14,734 nucleotides of DNA from JACJXF01 sp964349045 (GCA_964349045.1 CAYGFI010000121.1:1-14734); one strand, 5' to 3'. Positions 1-8,512 are shown, numbered from the stretch's first letter. Notes: generated by a model not told the origin, from the letters alone. Numbers and translations: made by a program.

Positions 1-51
1 TGAAATCCATTGAGTTGCCGGGATGAATTTTTGTAATGAAGGCAGTTTCAT
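1..51 (-). CDS. 5' end of a gene running off the left edge, possibly a SulP-family anion permease
   Basis: An ATG at 51-49 opens a frame that stays open to the window edge and reads MKLPSLQKFIPATQWIS. An in-frame TAA at 99-97 bounds it upstream and A-rich sequence precedes the ATG, as for the other genes here. The pattern of an Ile-Pro pair followed by a Trp about five residues later resembles, from memory, the cytoplasmic N-terminus of Bacteroidota SulP (sulfate permease-like) transporters, which begin with a short 'IPxxxWL' stretch before the first membrane helix. Only 17 residues are visible, so no transmembrane segment or STAS domain can be checked and the family call is tentative. The gene lies 136 bases downstream of the phospholipase-D-like gene on the same strand, with a candidate weak terminator between them, so it is probably a separate unit. 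Confidence 0.4.
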   Translation of the reverse strand, partial: MKLPSLQKFIPATQWIS

Positions 52-149
52 TTTCAGAGGGGTGTTGATGTTTCTAATATGGGTATCGCGGGGGAATTAT
101 CCTTTTTTTTCAGGATTATTTGATGCAATTTAATATTTTTCGAAACAAC

Positions 150-177
150 AAGGGGAACTATTATTACAAATTCCCTT
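150..177 (-). terminator. Weak stem-loop downstream of the phospholipase-D-like gene
   Basis: On the minus strand AAGGGAA and TTCCCCTT can pair as a 7-bp stem with one bulged C around a 13-base loop, starting 11 bases after the stop codon. The sequence that follows (GTTGTTTCG) is only modestly T-rich, so it may be a weak or processed 3' end. A second imperfect stem (AATTATCC at 95-102 against GGATTATT at 113-120, one T-T mismatch, T-rich loop on the plus strand) lies further downstream. Nothing else is recognised in the 52-187 gap. Confidence 0.3.
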
Positions 178-187
178 GAATTAATTA

Positions 188-2941
188 TTATAATTTGACA
201 ATTTTTTTCATTATTATCTCCCCCGAATTTGTCGTAATCCGGACGAAATAAATTCCTTTTAAATCGGGCGTTTGTACCGTAAACTCAGTCTTCAAAGGCA
301 TCAGTTTAGAAAGGGTTTTCCCGGTCAGATCAAGAATTTCAAGCAGGGAAACAGGTTTTTCCGACTTTACACTTAACTCTGCACCAACAGGATTTGGCCA
401 AAGTCTTACCTGATCTGCTATCAGTATATTTACTGATTCCGTAAAATCAAGAGTGATAAAAACACTGGCCCGGGAACAATTTAGCGGGTTGTTAATACTG
501 CAAATCTGATAGACAATAGTATCCCTGATATGTTTGAAGTCACAACATAAAGTTGATTCATAATGAATGATAAACCCTGATTCCACAATTGCTATACCAT
601 TATCAGGATGCCTGATAATTGAAAAACTAAAGTTATCAGGTAAAGAATCATTTGCAATTACATTAATATTCAGCAGATATTGATCTAATGTTTCAATGGT
701 GTCGTTATTGCATAAAATGGGTTTTGAAACATTCAACTCTATAAAGACCATGGCCTGCAGGCAATAGTCCGGATCATTATCATAACAAACCTGGTAGACC
801 AGGGTATCCTTTATGTCGCATATGCAATCAAGCATTGATGCATAACTGATGCTAAAATCAGGTTCAACCGTTGCGATCCCGAATTTTGGTTCACTGATGA
901 TCGATAAGGTGAATTTGGTTGGTAAAGAATCATTGGCAATCACATTAATATTTAAATAGGATTGATCCAAAGCCACGGCTGTATCATCATTACACGTCAT
1001 TGGTTTAAGCCATCTGTAAATCCTGTCGGATTCAGCTTTAAAAAGATTTGAAATCACCTGGTCATGAATAATCATGGTGTTTTCATCATTTTTACTTTCT
1101 GCGGCGGCTGTCCAGTTATGCGATCCTGTAATAACAGCCGCACCCGGTGTACCGGCATCCACCACTGCAAATTTATGGTGCAGGGTAGGCGCGTCCGGCC
1201 AGCCTTTTCCATCAGGATTCGCATAATCCTGAACTTTTATCCCGGCTCCAAGAAGTTTGGAATATTCGCTTCCGGAATATTCAATATAATCGATTACTCC
1301 CCTGACTTTTATGTTCCTCGCTTTTGCAGCAACCAGTGCATTTCCTAAAAGATCTTCAGTAAATGCCATCATGGCGAAATCAATACTGGTTTCGGCCTCA
1401 TTTAATGTATTAACAATATGGGAAGTCGTAAAGTCGGAGGGTGAAAAATACACTTCGATTCTTTTACCGTTAACTGAAAAATGATGCGGAGTATTATCTG
1501 TTTTATCCGAGCCGATAAGTGATTTAATTGTATCAGGGGATTCACCGCTTCCCCCGTACATTTCATTAAACTCGAGGTTATAGGCTTTAGCGAGCGATTT
1601 CTCCTGGATGGCAACCAGGTTATTGAAATCTATTACAATATTATTATAAGTCGGATTGGTTGATCCCGTGATCAGCCATGAATTTAAAATGCTTTCGCGA
1701 TCAACGATTATAAATTTATTATGCATTATCGCGGTAGTTTTTACTTTCAAAATCGGAACAGAGGGATCCAGGTTGGTAAGAACCTCATTGTTTACATTTG
1801 CATCCGTTATCATCCTTACAGTAACTCCCCTGTTAAATGCAGCATTGATGGCATTTACAAGAGCAAGATTCCTTTCATCGCTGAATGAAGCATGATTCGT
1901 AAAATCATACAAAGCAATATCGAGAGTCGATTGAGCAAGATTTATATAGGAAATCATCGTATCAATAATCGATGCAGTATATATTCCCGGTGGATCGGTT
2001 TGTTTAGCGGGAATACCGGCCTGGTTGAAGCAAACCTTTATTACACCTGAAGATTCCGATGCAGTGGAAAAAAGCATTGGGTTGAAACGTGTTGAATCTT
2101 CCCCATTTACCGAAAAAACATTTATATAATAAAAGTTTGCAGGCTCCAGCCCATCAATGTTTACATTGTGTGACAAGGTTTTTGCGGTATCGGTCAAAAC
2201 ACCGGATTCCAGCATTGGAGTGAGACCCCAGGAAACTTCAGTTGTGCCAGGGAAATTTGTATTCCAGCTTAGACCAAGACGGGTTTTTTCAATGGTGTGG
2301 GGAGAAACTTCTGAATTAATAAAAATTTTGGCGGCCACTTCAACATCTGAGGCAAACCGGGGCTCTATTTTATAAAACGAAAATGAAAAACTCAGATTTC
2401 CGGTAATATGATAATTTTCATTCAACTGCGGGGAGAAGGCATAACCGAGGTCATTGATCACTACCGGACCAGAACCATCATCAATTTCCCATTCTCCATA
2501 ACCAAGTGTTACTTTGGTGCATGTGGCATTACGGACGGTAATCAGACAGTTTTCCCAGCTTTCATCAATATCTCCTGTATGAAGCACAACAGGTTGCGGA
2601 ATCGGGTTTCCGGATGAGATAAGGGTATAAGCAGTAATGGTTTTTAGCTCTGTCCATTCATAATATTCTGCAACAGTGGCAGTAAGCTGAACCGTATCCC
2701 CAAGTGAGGGTTTATTAACCTGGTCATATACGTACATCCCGCTCCAGGCTTCTTCACTGTCCCTGATAAAAAAGCCCTGGCTGTAAGTGCCTGTAACAGC
2801 GCCTTTAATTGTAACAGACTTGTTTACATAAGGGGATGCCGCAACTCCACCCTGAACTTCAGCGATGCTTTTTATTTGAGCATTTAAAGGGATACTTAAA
2901 AATGGTATCAGGCAAAAAAGAAACAGGGAATTTCTTTTCAT
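188..2941 (-). CDS. Secreted phospholipase-D-superfamily (HKD) phosphodiesterase/nuclease with T9SS sorting domain
   Basis: Predicted secreted phosphodiesterase of 917 residues. A signal peptide covers about 1-21, ending LNAQ. Residues 24-200 form an OB-fold-like region (SVTIKGAVT...GFFIRDS...GDTVQLTATVAEY). Residues 205-293 look like a fibronectin-III or purple-phosphatase N-domain. Two phospholipase-D halves follow at about 322-465 and 495-645. Both HKD motifs are complete: H407, K409, D414 with GSTN at 426-429, and H588, K590, D595 with GSHN at 606-609, so the enzyme should be active through a phospho-histidine intermediate. Two 90-residue Ig-like repeats (about 648-738 and 742-832) contain VIANDSLP and a C-x7-C pair. 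Residues 845-917 are a T9SS type A sorting domain (LWPNP, GIYFV, MKKIVKL). The substrate could be DNA, RNA or phospholipid. The adjacent endonuclease gene and the OB-fold-like region favour nucleic acid, but this is inference. The start is preceded by an A-rich leader. Confidence 0.85.
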   Translation of the reverse strand: MKRNSLFLFCLIPFLSIPLNAQIKSIAEVQGGVAASPYVNKSVTIKGAVTGTYSQGFFIRDSEEAWSGMYVYDQVNKPSLGDTVQLTATVAEYYEWTELKTITAYTLISSGNPIPQPVVLHTGDIDESWENCLITVRNATCTKVTLGYGEWEIDDGSGPVVINDLGYAFSPQLNENYHITGNLSFSFSFYKIEPRFASDVEVAAKIFINSEVSPHTIEKTRLGLSWNTNFPGTTEVSWGLTPMLESGVLTDTAKTLSHNVNIDGLEPANFYYINVFSVNGEDSTRFNPMLFSTASESSGVIKVCFNQAGIPAKQTDPPGIYTASIIDTMISYINLAQSTLDIALYDFTNHASFSDERNLALVNAINAAFNRGVTVRMITDANVNNEVLTNLDPSVPILKVKTTAIMHNKFIIVDRESILNSWLITGSTNPTYNNIVIDFNNLVAIQEKSLAKAYNLEFNEMYGGSGESPDTIKSLIGSDKTDNTPHHFSVNGKRIEVYFSPSDFTTSHIVNTLNEAETSIDFAMMAFTEDLLGNALVAAKARNIKVRGVIDYIEYSGSEYSKLLGAGIKVQDYANPDGKGWPDAPTLHHKFAVVDAGTPGAAVITGSHNWTAAAESKNDENTMIIHDQVISNLFKAESDRIYRWLKPMTCNDDTAVALDQSYLNINVIANDSLPTKFTLSIISEPKFGIATVEPDFSISYASMLDCICDIKDTLVYQVCYDNDPDYCLQAMVFIELNVSKPILCNNDTIETLDQYLLNINVIANDSLPDNFSFSIIRHPDNGIAIVESGFIIHYESTLCCDFKHIRDTIVYQICSINNPLNCSRASVFITLDFTESVNILIADQVRLWPNPVGAELSVKSEKPVSLLEILDLTGKTLSKLMPLKTEFTVQTPDLKGIYFVRITTNSGEIIMKKIVKL
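446..994 (-). repeat. Two tandem copies of an Ig-like module within the phospholipase-D-like gene
   Basis: Copies lie at about 728-994 and 446-718. Similarity is visible at DNA level: both contain, on the plus strand, GGTAAAGAATCATT followed by GCAAT and ACATTAATATT. This suggests a fairly recent internal duplication. The encoded modules each carry a Cys near the start, VIANDSLP, and a C-x7-C pair (C719/C727 and C814/C822), and resemble bacterial tandem-95/Big_9-type Ig domains. A third copy is in the neighbouring endonuclease gene at about 3333-3605. Confidence 0.75.
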
Positions 2942-2997
2942 GGTTATTTTGATTTTTTTATGTCTGACTATTCACCGTCATTTGACATTAAAAGGGT

Positions 2998-3048
2998 AAA
3001 AGCAAGCGCCTTGCGATTCCTTTAGTAATCCCCAGCCTCCCGGACTAC
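2998..3048 (-). terminator. Two consecutive stem-loops after the endonuclease gene, the second with a short T run
   Basis: In the 139-base gap after the endonuclease stop codon the minus strand first shows GTAGTCC pairing with GGATTAC (one G-U pair, 10-base loop, 3025-3048). It then shows GCAAG pairing with CTTGC around GCG (3002-3014), followed directly by TTTT (3001-2998). The second has the form of a small intrinsic terminator, but a 5-bp stem and four T residues make it weak, so read-through into the phospholipase-D-like gene is likely. The rest of the gap is the A-rich leader of that gene (AAAAAAATCAAAATAACC before ATG). Confidence 0.35.
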
Positions 3049-3080
3049 GCCACTCTCCAATAACATGACTAAAAGCAATT

Positions 3081-5546
3081 TCAAAATTTAACAACCTTTT
3101 TCATTAAGGTATCCCCGGAATTCATCTTCATCCTGGCAATATAAATCCCCTTTAATTCCGGCATAAGAATCGTAAATTCTTTATTTAGCGGTTTAAGCCG
3201 GATGACGCTTTTTCCGGCAAGGTCGAGTATTTCAAACTGTGAAACCGGATTCTCCGATTTCACATACAAATTATTTATTACCGGATTAGGGTAAAATGAG
3301 ACTGTATTGAAAGCTGAGGTTTTTATGGATGTTGAAAAATTCATCGTAATAAATACAATAGCCTGATCACAATTCAGAGGATTATTAGAATTACATATTT
3401 CGTAAATAACCGTATCACGAACGATGGCAAGGTCAACAACATTGGTTTCATAAGTAATGCTGTTATCAGTCTCAATGGTAGCAATTCCGGATTCAGGGAA
3501 TCTCAAAATTGACAAAGTGTAATTGTCCGGCAATGTATCATTTGCAATAACATTAACGTTTACGATGGATAATTCCATTGTCTCAATTGTATCATTCAGG
3601 CAAATAACCGGCTCCGCGCCAGGATCTTCAAAATCCGAATGAAAAACTTTGGTTGCATTGGAAACCGTGTTTCCCTGTAAATCTTTAACTCCGTTAATGG
3701 TAAGCGTATAATCAATTGCCTTTATTCCTGTTACAAGGAGCAAAACCTTAGTGCCACCATAAATATATGCCCCGGAAATGTTCAATCCACCTGTAAAGGA
3801 ATAATTGCTGATTGTTTCTGCCGTGGTTTTGTCTATTTTTTCATTAAAACTAACCTCAATCCAGTCCTTATCAATTGCAACCACGCCGGTTATAATGGGA
3901 GCCTGATCGTCGAAACCTGATTTTATGTCGGAAATATCATTTACCAGCAACTGGTAATTTCCGGCATACTGGCTTATAACACCTGTAACATCTACGATAC
4001 CGGAAGGCAGTACTTTTCCGCTGATACGGGAATTATACCTGGAATAAACGATCATTGAGTTGGTGCCATCGGTGAAGCTAAGGTTTGCGGCAGCAGATAA
4101 GGGGATCACTTTGTCACCATCAAGAAAAGTGACATCCTTAAAAGTGACCAGCATATTTTCATAATCTTCTTTTACCTGGTCAAGAGTAAGTATGGTGGGA
4201 GCTACTTTTTCTTTTGGACCATAGTTATAAAAATAAGAAACATTATCAATTTCCGTAAGAGTGTTATATTCTGCAACCTTACCGGTAACAACAACAGAGT
4301 CGCCAATTCTGCCTCTTCTTATGTCAAATACGCACATTCCGGAATGGGTATCACCGGATGTCTGGACGTAATAGGTATTATCGAGATTAGCCGTTACAAT
4401 ACCCGCAATTGTAACCGAACTACCTACCATAGAAGACGCGGTTCCGGTTCCCTGGACTGTGGAGATCGGGGTAAGGGCCTTTGATTCGGGTAAGCGGTAG
4501 TTGCCCGATACGGTTGTTGAATTTGTTCCGTCGGATGCTGTAATTTTGTAGTAAATAAAGTTGTTTGGAGTGAAATGCGAAAAATCCATAATTCCGGTCC
4601 GGATTCCTCCGGCTTCATTCATAGTAACCGCGTATTCTTCCGAATTGTATGTGCTTCCGTAATAAAGAATTGCAGAATTTACACTTCCTGCATCTGAACT
4701 TATTTCTGATGAAATGGCTGCAGTTTCATTATTTAAAGGGTATTTTGGAACCATGTTCAGAGAACCTATTCTAACAATGGGTGCAAGGGCGCTGCCCCAG
4801 ATCATATTTGCATATTCCGGGTGATCGATAAAAGGGTTCCTGTTTCGCTGAGCGTCGAAGACACGTTCATTTCTTCTTCTTTCATTGGCGGTAGGGGGGA
4901 AGTTGTTATTCCATTGCAGAAGTGTGGAAAGCTTTCCAAACTTTGGGTTGGGGTAATTACCAACCTGGTCAATCATTTCGAGATCGATCTCGTTATCAGT
5001 CCCTTCATATCTCACAGCCATATAAAAGAGGGTGCGTGCCACTTCGCCCTTTGCAGCATCCTGCGGTTCGAATTGAGTGCTGGTGTAATAAGCATTTGCT
5101 TCAGCGATCAGCGTGCCTGTTGCAGAACACTCATCAAAATCATAATTGGAGCGGGTAATATTTACGCTTGCGTCTGCCGGGTGCAGGTTAAATGCATCCC
5201 CGTCCATAGGCCTGATATCGACGAAATTACCGTGCGATTTGGCCCACACATGCTCCCTGTTTATAAAATCACCACCACTTCCCCATGTTGTATTTGACTG
5301 AGAACGCCTGGTATAAATCAGAATTACATTGTTTTCATTTGCAGGGTCAGAATCGGCGTAGTTCAATATATATTTCGCGTCGCTGTAACTAAAATCAACG
5401 TGACCCTTTATAATATCATGGAGAGCTGCCTTTAATTCAAGTCCGGATTTCCCTTCCAATCCATTATAGTAACCTGCTTCCTGGGCATTTATATTGCAGA
5501 AACCTGCGACTAAAAACAGTAAAATAAATTTTAAGCTTTTTATCAT
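3081..5546 (-). CDS. Secreted endonuclease I family (EndA/NucM-like) nuclease with OB-fold-like module and T9SS sorting domain
   Basis: Predicted extracellular non-specific endonuclease of 821 residues; known enzymes of this family cut DNA and often RNA. A signal peptide covers about 1-21 (ending NINAQ). The catalytic domain spans about 25-255. It contains the family's REHVWAKSHG at 97-106, where E98 and H99 are the expected metal ligand and general base. DAFNLHPADASVN at 117-129 and TRSNYDFDEC at 131-140 follow, so the active site looks intact. Next come an FN3-like segment (about 256-352), an OB-fold-like module (about 358-540) resembling the N-terminus of the neighbouring phospholipase-D-like protein, an SbsA/Big_5-like Ig domain (about 548-636), one VIANDTLP Ig-like repeat (about 648-738, C718/C726) and a T9SS type A domain (745-821, FYPNP, GIYIA, MKKVVKF). 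It is much longer than the roughly 230-280 residues of simple EndA enzymes. The ATG follows an A-rich leader rather than a Shine-Dalgarno sequence. Confidence 0.9.
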   Translation of the reverse strand: MIKSLKFILLFLVAGFCNINAQEAGYYNGLEGKSGLELKAALHDIIKGHVDFSYSDAKYILNYADSDPANENNVILIYTRRSQSNTTWGSGGDFINREHVWAKSHGNFVDIRPMDGDAFNLHPADASVNITRSNYDFDECSATGTLIAEANAYYTSTQFEPQDAAKGEVARTLFYMAVRYEGTDNEIDLEMIDQVGNYPNPKFGKLSTLLQWNNNFPPTANERRRNERVFDAQRNRNPFIDHPEYANMIWGSALAPIVRIGSLNMVPKYPLNNETAAISSEISSDAGSVNSAILYYGSTYNSEEYAVTMNEAGGIRTGIMDFSHFTPNNFIYYKITASDGTNSTTVSGNYRLPESKALTPISTVQGTGTASSMVGSSVTIAGIVTANLDNTYYVQTSGDTHSGMCVFDIRRGRIGDSVVVTGKVAEYNTLTEIDNVSYFYNYGPKEKVAPTILTLDQVKEDYENMLVTFKDVTFLDGDKVIPLSAAANLSFTDGTNSMIVYSRYNSRISGKVLPSGIVDVTGVISQYAGNYQLLVNDISDIKSGFDDQAPIITGVVAIDKDWIEVSFNEKIDKTTAETISNYSFTGGLNISGAYIYGGTKVLLLVTGIKAIDYTLTINGVKDLQGNTVSNATKVFHSDFEDPGAEPVICLNDTIETMELSIVNVNVIANDTLPDNYTLSILRFPESGIATIETDNSITYETNVVDLAIVRDTVIYEICNSNNPLNCDQAIVFITMNFSTSIKTSAFNTVSFYPNPVINNLYVKSENPVSQFEILDLAGKSVIRLKPLNKEFTILMPELKGIYIARMKMNSGDTLMKKVVKF
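3333..3605 (-). repeat. Third copy of the VIANDSLP Ig-like module, shared with the phospholipase-D-like gene
   Basis: This encodes endonuclease residues 648-738. It aligns with both copies in the adjacent gene through the CLNDTIET start, VNVIANDTLPDN, SGIATIE and YEICNSNNPLNC. The C-x7-C spacing is identical in all three copies. The module and the sorting domain after it are homologous across the two genes, which points to block duplication or exchange. Confidence 0.7.
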
Positions 5547-5561
5547 TTTGATTTTTTTTTA

Positions 5562-5693
5562 CGTGACGGACGTGACGAACGTGACGAGGTAACGAGGTAA
5601 CGAGGTAACGAGGTTACGAAGTTACGAAGTTACAACTTTGCAACGTTTCGACATCACAATCGTCACGCCCGTCACGCCCGTCACGCCCGTCAC
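5562..5693 (-). repeat. Nested palindromic 8/9-mer repeat element between receptor and endonuclease genes
   Basis: Plus-strand order: three 9-mers CGTGACG(G/A)(A/G) at 5562-5588; three 8-mers GTAACGAG at 5589-5612; two 8-mers GTTACGAA plus GTTAC at 5613-5633; 27 less regular bases; three 9-mers CGTCACGCC plus CGTCAC at 5661-5693. The outer blocks are inverted copies. 5562-5586 and 5661-5685 can form a continuous 25-bp helix in minus-strand RNA, where three G-U wobbles replace the A-C mismatches that plus-strand RNA would have. The inner GTAAC and GTTAC blocks also mirror each other, three against three, around a 3-base centre. It fills most of the 164-base gap and would sit in the 3' region of the receptor transcript or the leader of the endonuclease transcript. 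It may be a processing, stability or termination structure, or a dispersed genomic repeat. There is no T run immediately after the outer helix; an A-rich leader follows. Confidence 0.85.
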
Positions 5694-5710
5694 TAATTAC
5701 ACACCCTCCC

Positions 5711-8485
5711 CTAAAACTGATACTGCATCGAAACAACAAATCTTCTTCCCATTCCAAAAAAAACAGCCGAGGAACGGGCATTAAATTCATTAAATACCTG
5801 GCCGTTAAAAGGATCATTATTTTGTGCGATTGCTATGTAGGTTGTATTTAAGGCGTTCATCAGGTTTAGCCTGAATTGCAGAGCATCCTGTTTGATTTTA
5901 AACCGGTAACCGGCGCTGAAATCAACCATCACATACGATGGCACTTCCCATGAGTCTCTTGCTTTTCCATGCTCTCCTGAAACATCATCATACCATTCAT
6001 AAGAAGAAGGCGAGCCATTGAGAGAGATCGGATCAAATTCAGAAAAGTACCTTCCAAAATAGGTAAAGGATGGTTTGAAATATAATCCTTTAATTGGTTC
6101 CCACCTGATTTCACCGGCAAATTGCGTTTGTGCGGAATTCCCAACATGAACTCCGGTTGCATCAAAATACTGGGTTTTAACTAAATTCTTCTGGTCATCA
6201 TAAATCCGGATGGTATCGGATGAATTCCACCTCCAGTCACCTAATGACATTAATCCCTGGAATTCAATGGTCTTAGATACTTTAAATATAAAATCAAATT
6301 CAATTCCTTTATGTAATGCATTCATTCCATTGATATTGACAGACTGCTCCTGAAACTCACCGGGTGAGGTTTCGACTGAAACTTTTGATCCTGAATCAAC
6401 CGGTTTATTTTCCCAGATTGTATAATAGGTATTCAGGTTTGCGGAAAATGAGGTACTGGAATAGCTCCCTCCGACTTCTATTGCTTTTACCAGTTCATTT
6501 TTAATTTCCCTGAAAATGCTGTTATCAAAATCATAAACATTGTTAAATCGAGGGGCTTTACTTAAATAACCCAGGTTAAAAAACCCATTAAACCGATCAG
6601 TAAAATTGTAGTTAACACCACCTTTGGCAGTAAACCCGGGGAAATTATTCCAATCCGTTTCTCCTGCTTTTATGCTGCTCTTAAGACCGAAGAAATGGTC
6701 AATTTGCTTGTAGCTGCTTATAGCTGTGGTTAAATTAATAAATGAAGATATTTTATCCCGGGAATATTCAGTCTGAAAAAATATTCCTCCCCATCGAACC
6801 AATCCATCGGTATAATAATTCGTTTTGGACCCTTCTTTAAGCATGAATTTTTTAAGTGGATTTGGCTGTGAAAAGTCAACATGGGTATAATCGATAAAAT
6901 CAGAAGGGGCGCCAACATAATCGCCACCAAGCAGGTCATAAACTTTTTCGTAATGGGTGCCTTTATAGGACCGAAGGTCAAACCCACCGGCAAGTTTTAA
7001 ATTGGAGTTAATCTTAAAATTCATAGTTGATAAAAGTCCGTACCACATATGCTGATTAACAAGTTCTCTCAGATAATTTGAAGAAGGATGCAGGTTGTCA
7101 TCGTAAAGGGAGTTAGGAGCGGCATTATAATTCCTGTTGTAGATACTCTGAAAAGGCACCAAACCATCAGCATCAGGAGCAGTAGTGGATTTCATGCGAA
7201 TGCCTCCCCCGTTACCGATCGACATATAAGCTATATTAGACATATAAACCCGATCGGTAATAGTCCAGAAATCTTTAAATGTGATTTGAGGTTTATGGTA
7301 TTCATTTACCCGTTCAGAAAAGGGTTCGGATTTTGCATTTGGATCTTCTCCTGTACGGGCAAGATATCCCCAATGCTGATTAAAGCGGAGTCCCCTGTTT
7401 ATTCCCTCATCAAGAATCCGTCTGTTCATGGATACTTCTGTTGAATCTGCAATATTCTGTCCCGGTATAAAAGCCAATTTAATTCCCAGTTTTTCAGCGT
7501 AGGTGGAATCAAAAACACCTATTGGGAGCTGGTATGCGCGTTGTCCATGAGATTGTGGTGCGCCATATGCCGAAGCGGAAAGGATATGGTTTCCGAGTTT
7601 TTTATCAATTTTGAGGTAATAGAAGAAGCCTTTGGTCCAGGTCTGATCGACCCAGCCATTTCCGGTCTTGTAAGAGCCTGCAGCAGAGATAGCCCAGCCG
7701 TTCTTTAATGTACCGGAGCTATATCCGAAAGATGTATTCAGGTATCCGTCAGAACCTACTTCCTGTTTTATGGATCCTTCTTTCTTTGAATCCAATCCCT
7801 TGGTAATAATATTTATTGTACCACCAACGGAAGGCAGGGCAAGCTTGGAAGCTCCCAAACCGCGCTGTACCTGGATGGATCGGGTAACACCATCAAGCCC
7901 AAACCAGTTCGACCAGTAAACCTGACCGGTTTCCATATCATTTACAGGCACACCATCCAGAAGCACACCAACATTCCTGGCGCTGAATCCCCTGATAGTA
8001 ACCGATGCATCACCATCACCGCCTCCCTGCTGGGTGGCGTAAACCCCTGGCGTTTTGTTTAAAAGCATCGGGATATCCTGGTTTCCCAGGTTTTCCTGTA
8101 AAACATTCGGACTAATAGTTGAGAAGGCAATTGGAGTTTGCCTTGAGCGCGCTACATCGGCCACAACGACAACTTCATCAATGGCTTGTGTTGTCAGAGC
8201 CACATCAACAACAAGGTCCTTATCCGTTACACTTATATCAATAGTACTATGTTCAAAGCCAACGTATGAGAACTGAATGGAGTATTTACCGGGGGTAAGT
8301 TTTAAGGTGTATTTCCCGTTTATATCGGTAATTACTCCCATTCCTTTTCCATATATTACATGAACCCCGATCAATACATCAGAAGGATTGGTTGCATTAT
8401 ATACCTTACCACTAACATTATATTGCTGCTGGCCAAAGAGGAGTAGCGGGAATAATGCAAGGAAGGTTGAAAGTTGTTTTTTCAT
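5711..8485 (-). CDS. TonB-dependent outer-membrane receptor with carboxypeptidase-regulatory-like N-terminal domain
   Basis: Predicted outer-membrane receptor and importer of 924 residues, driven by the TonB-ExbBD complex. The start at 8485 (MKKQLSTFLALFPLLLFG) is preferred over the in-frame ATG at 8524 because it gives a normal signal peptide of about 18 residues. The longer form would add a charged 13-residue extension. A CarboxypepD_reg-like domain (about 22-100: VSGKVYNATNPSDVLIGVHV, GKYTLKLTPGKY) precedes an acidic, Val-rich TonB-box-like stretch (IDEVVVVADVA). A plug domain (about 118-230: LLNKTPGVYATQ, VTIRGFSARNVGVLLDGVPV, GGTINIITKG) and a long barrel follow, ending in the aromatic FVVSMQYQF. 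Overall it looks like a classical TonB-dependent receptor and no SusD-type lipoprotein gene is adjacent. Its neighbours are secreted proteins, two with nuclease-type motifs, so import of nucleic-acid fragments or another phosphorylated ligand is a hypothesis. The ligand cannot be read from sequence. Confidence 0.9.
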   Translation of the reverse strand: MKKQLSTFLALFPLLLFGQQQYNVSGKVYNATNPSDVLIGVHVIYGKGMGVITDINGKYTLKLTPGKYSIQFSYVGFEHSTIDISVTDKDLVVDVALTTQAIDEVVVVADVARSRQTPIAFSTISPNVLQENLGNQDIPMLLNKTPGVYATQQGGGDGDASVTIRGFSARNVGVLLDGVPVNDMETGQVYWSNWFGLDGVTRSIQVQRGLGASKLALPSVGGTINIITKGLDSKKEGSIKQEVGSDGYLNTSFGYSSGTLKNGWAISAAGSYKTGNGWVDQTWTKGFFYYLKIDKKLGNHILSASAYGAPQSHGQRAYQLPIGVFDSTYAEKLGIKLAFIPGQNIADSTEVSMNRRILDEGINRGLRFNQHWGYLARTGEDPNAKSEPFSERVNEYHKPQITFKDFWTITDRVYMSNIAYMSIGNGGGIRMKSTTAPDADGLVPFQSIYNRNYNAAPNSLYDDNLHPSSNYLRELVNQHMWYGLLSTMNFKINSNLKLAGGFDLRSYKGTHYEKVYDLLGGDYVGAPSDFIDYTHVDFSQPNPLKKFMLKEGSKTNYYTDGLVRWGGIFFQTEYSRDKISSFINLTTAISSYKQIDHFFGLKSSIKAGETDWNNFPGFTAKGGVNYNFTDRFNGFFNLGYLSKAPRFNNVYDFDNSIFREIKNELVKAIEVGGSYSSTSFSANLNTYYTIWENKPVDSGSKVSVETSPGEFQEQSVNINGMNALHKGIEFDFIFKVSKTIEFQGLMSLGDWRWNSSDTIRIYDDQKNLVKTQYFDATGVHVGNSAQTQFAGEIRWEPIKGLYFKPSFTYFGRYFSEFDPISLNGSPSSYEWYDDVSGEHGKARDSWEVPSYVMVDFSAGYRFKIKQDALQFRLNLMNALNTTYIAIAQNNDPFNGQVFNEFNARSSAVFFGMGRRFVVSMQYQF

Positions 8486-8512
8486 CCGTATAAAATTTAT
8501 TTTCAATGGTCG

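Noticed and set aside
4821..5297. 158-codon plus-strand frame opposite the endonuclease active site
   Set aside because: It is antisense to the conserved catalytic region, with no domain signal and a composition expected of a shadow frame.
5562..5693. CRISPR array or integron-like attachment site
   Set aside because: Units are only 8-9 bases, directly adjacent with no spacers, and no cas or integrase gene is present in the window.
5614..5817. 67-codon minus-strand frame with a GRDGRDGRD collagen-like tail
   Set aside because: The GRD repeat is a translation of the CGTCACGCC array, and the rest is out-of-frame receptor sequence.
5711..8485. SusC-type receptor of a SusCD glycan system
   Set aside because: No SusD-like lipoprotein or glycosidase gene is adjacent, and the overall form looks like a classical TonB receptor.
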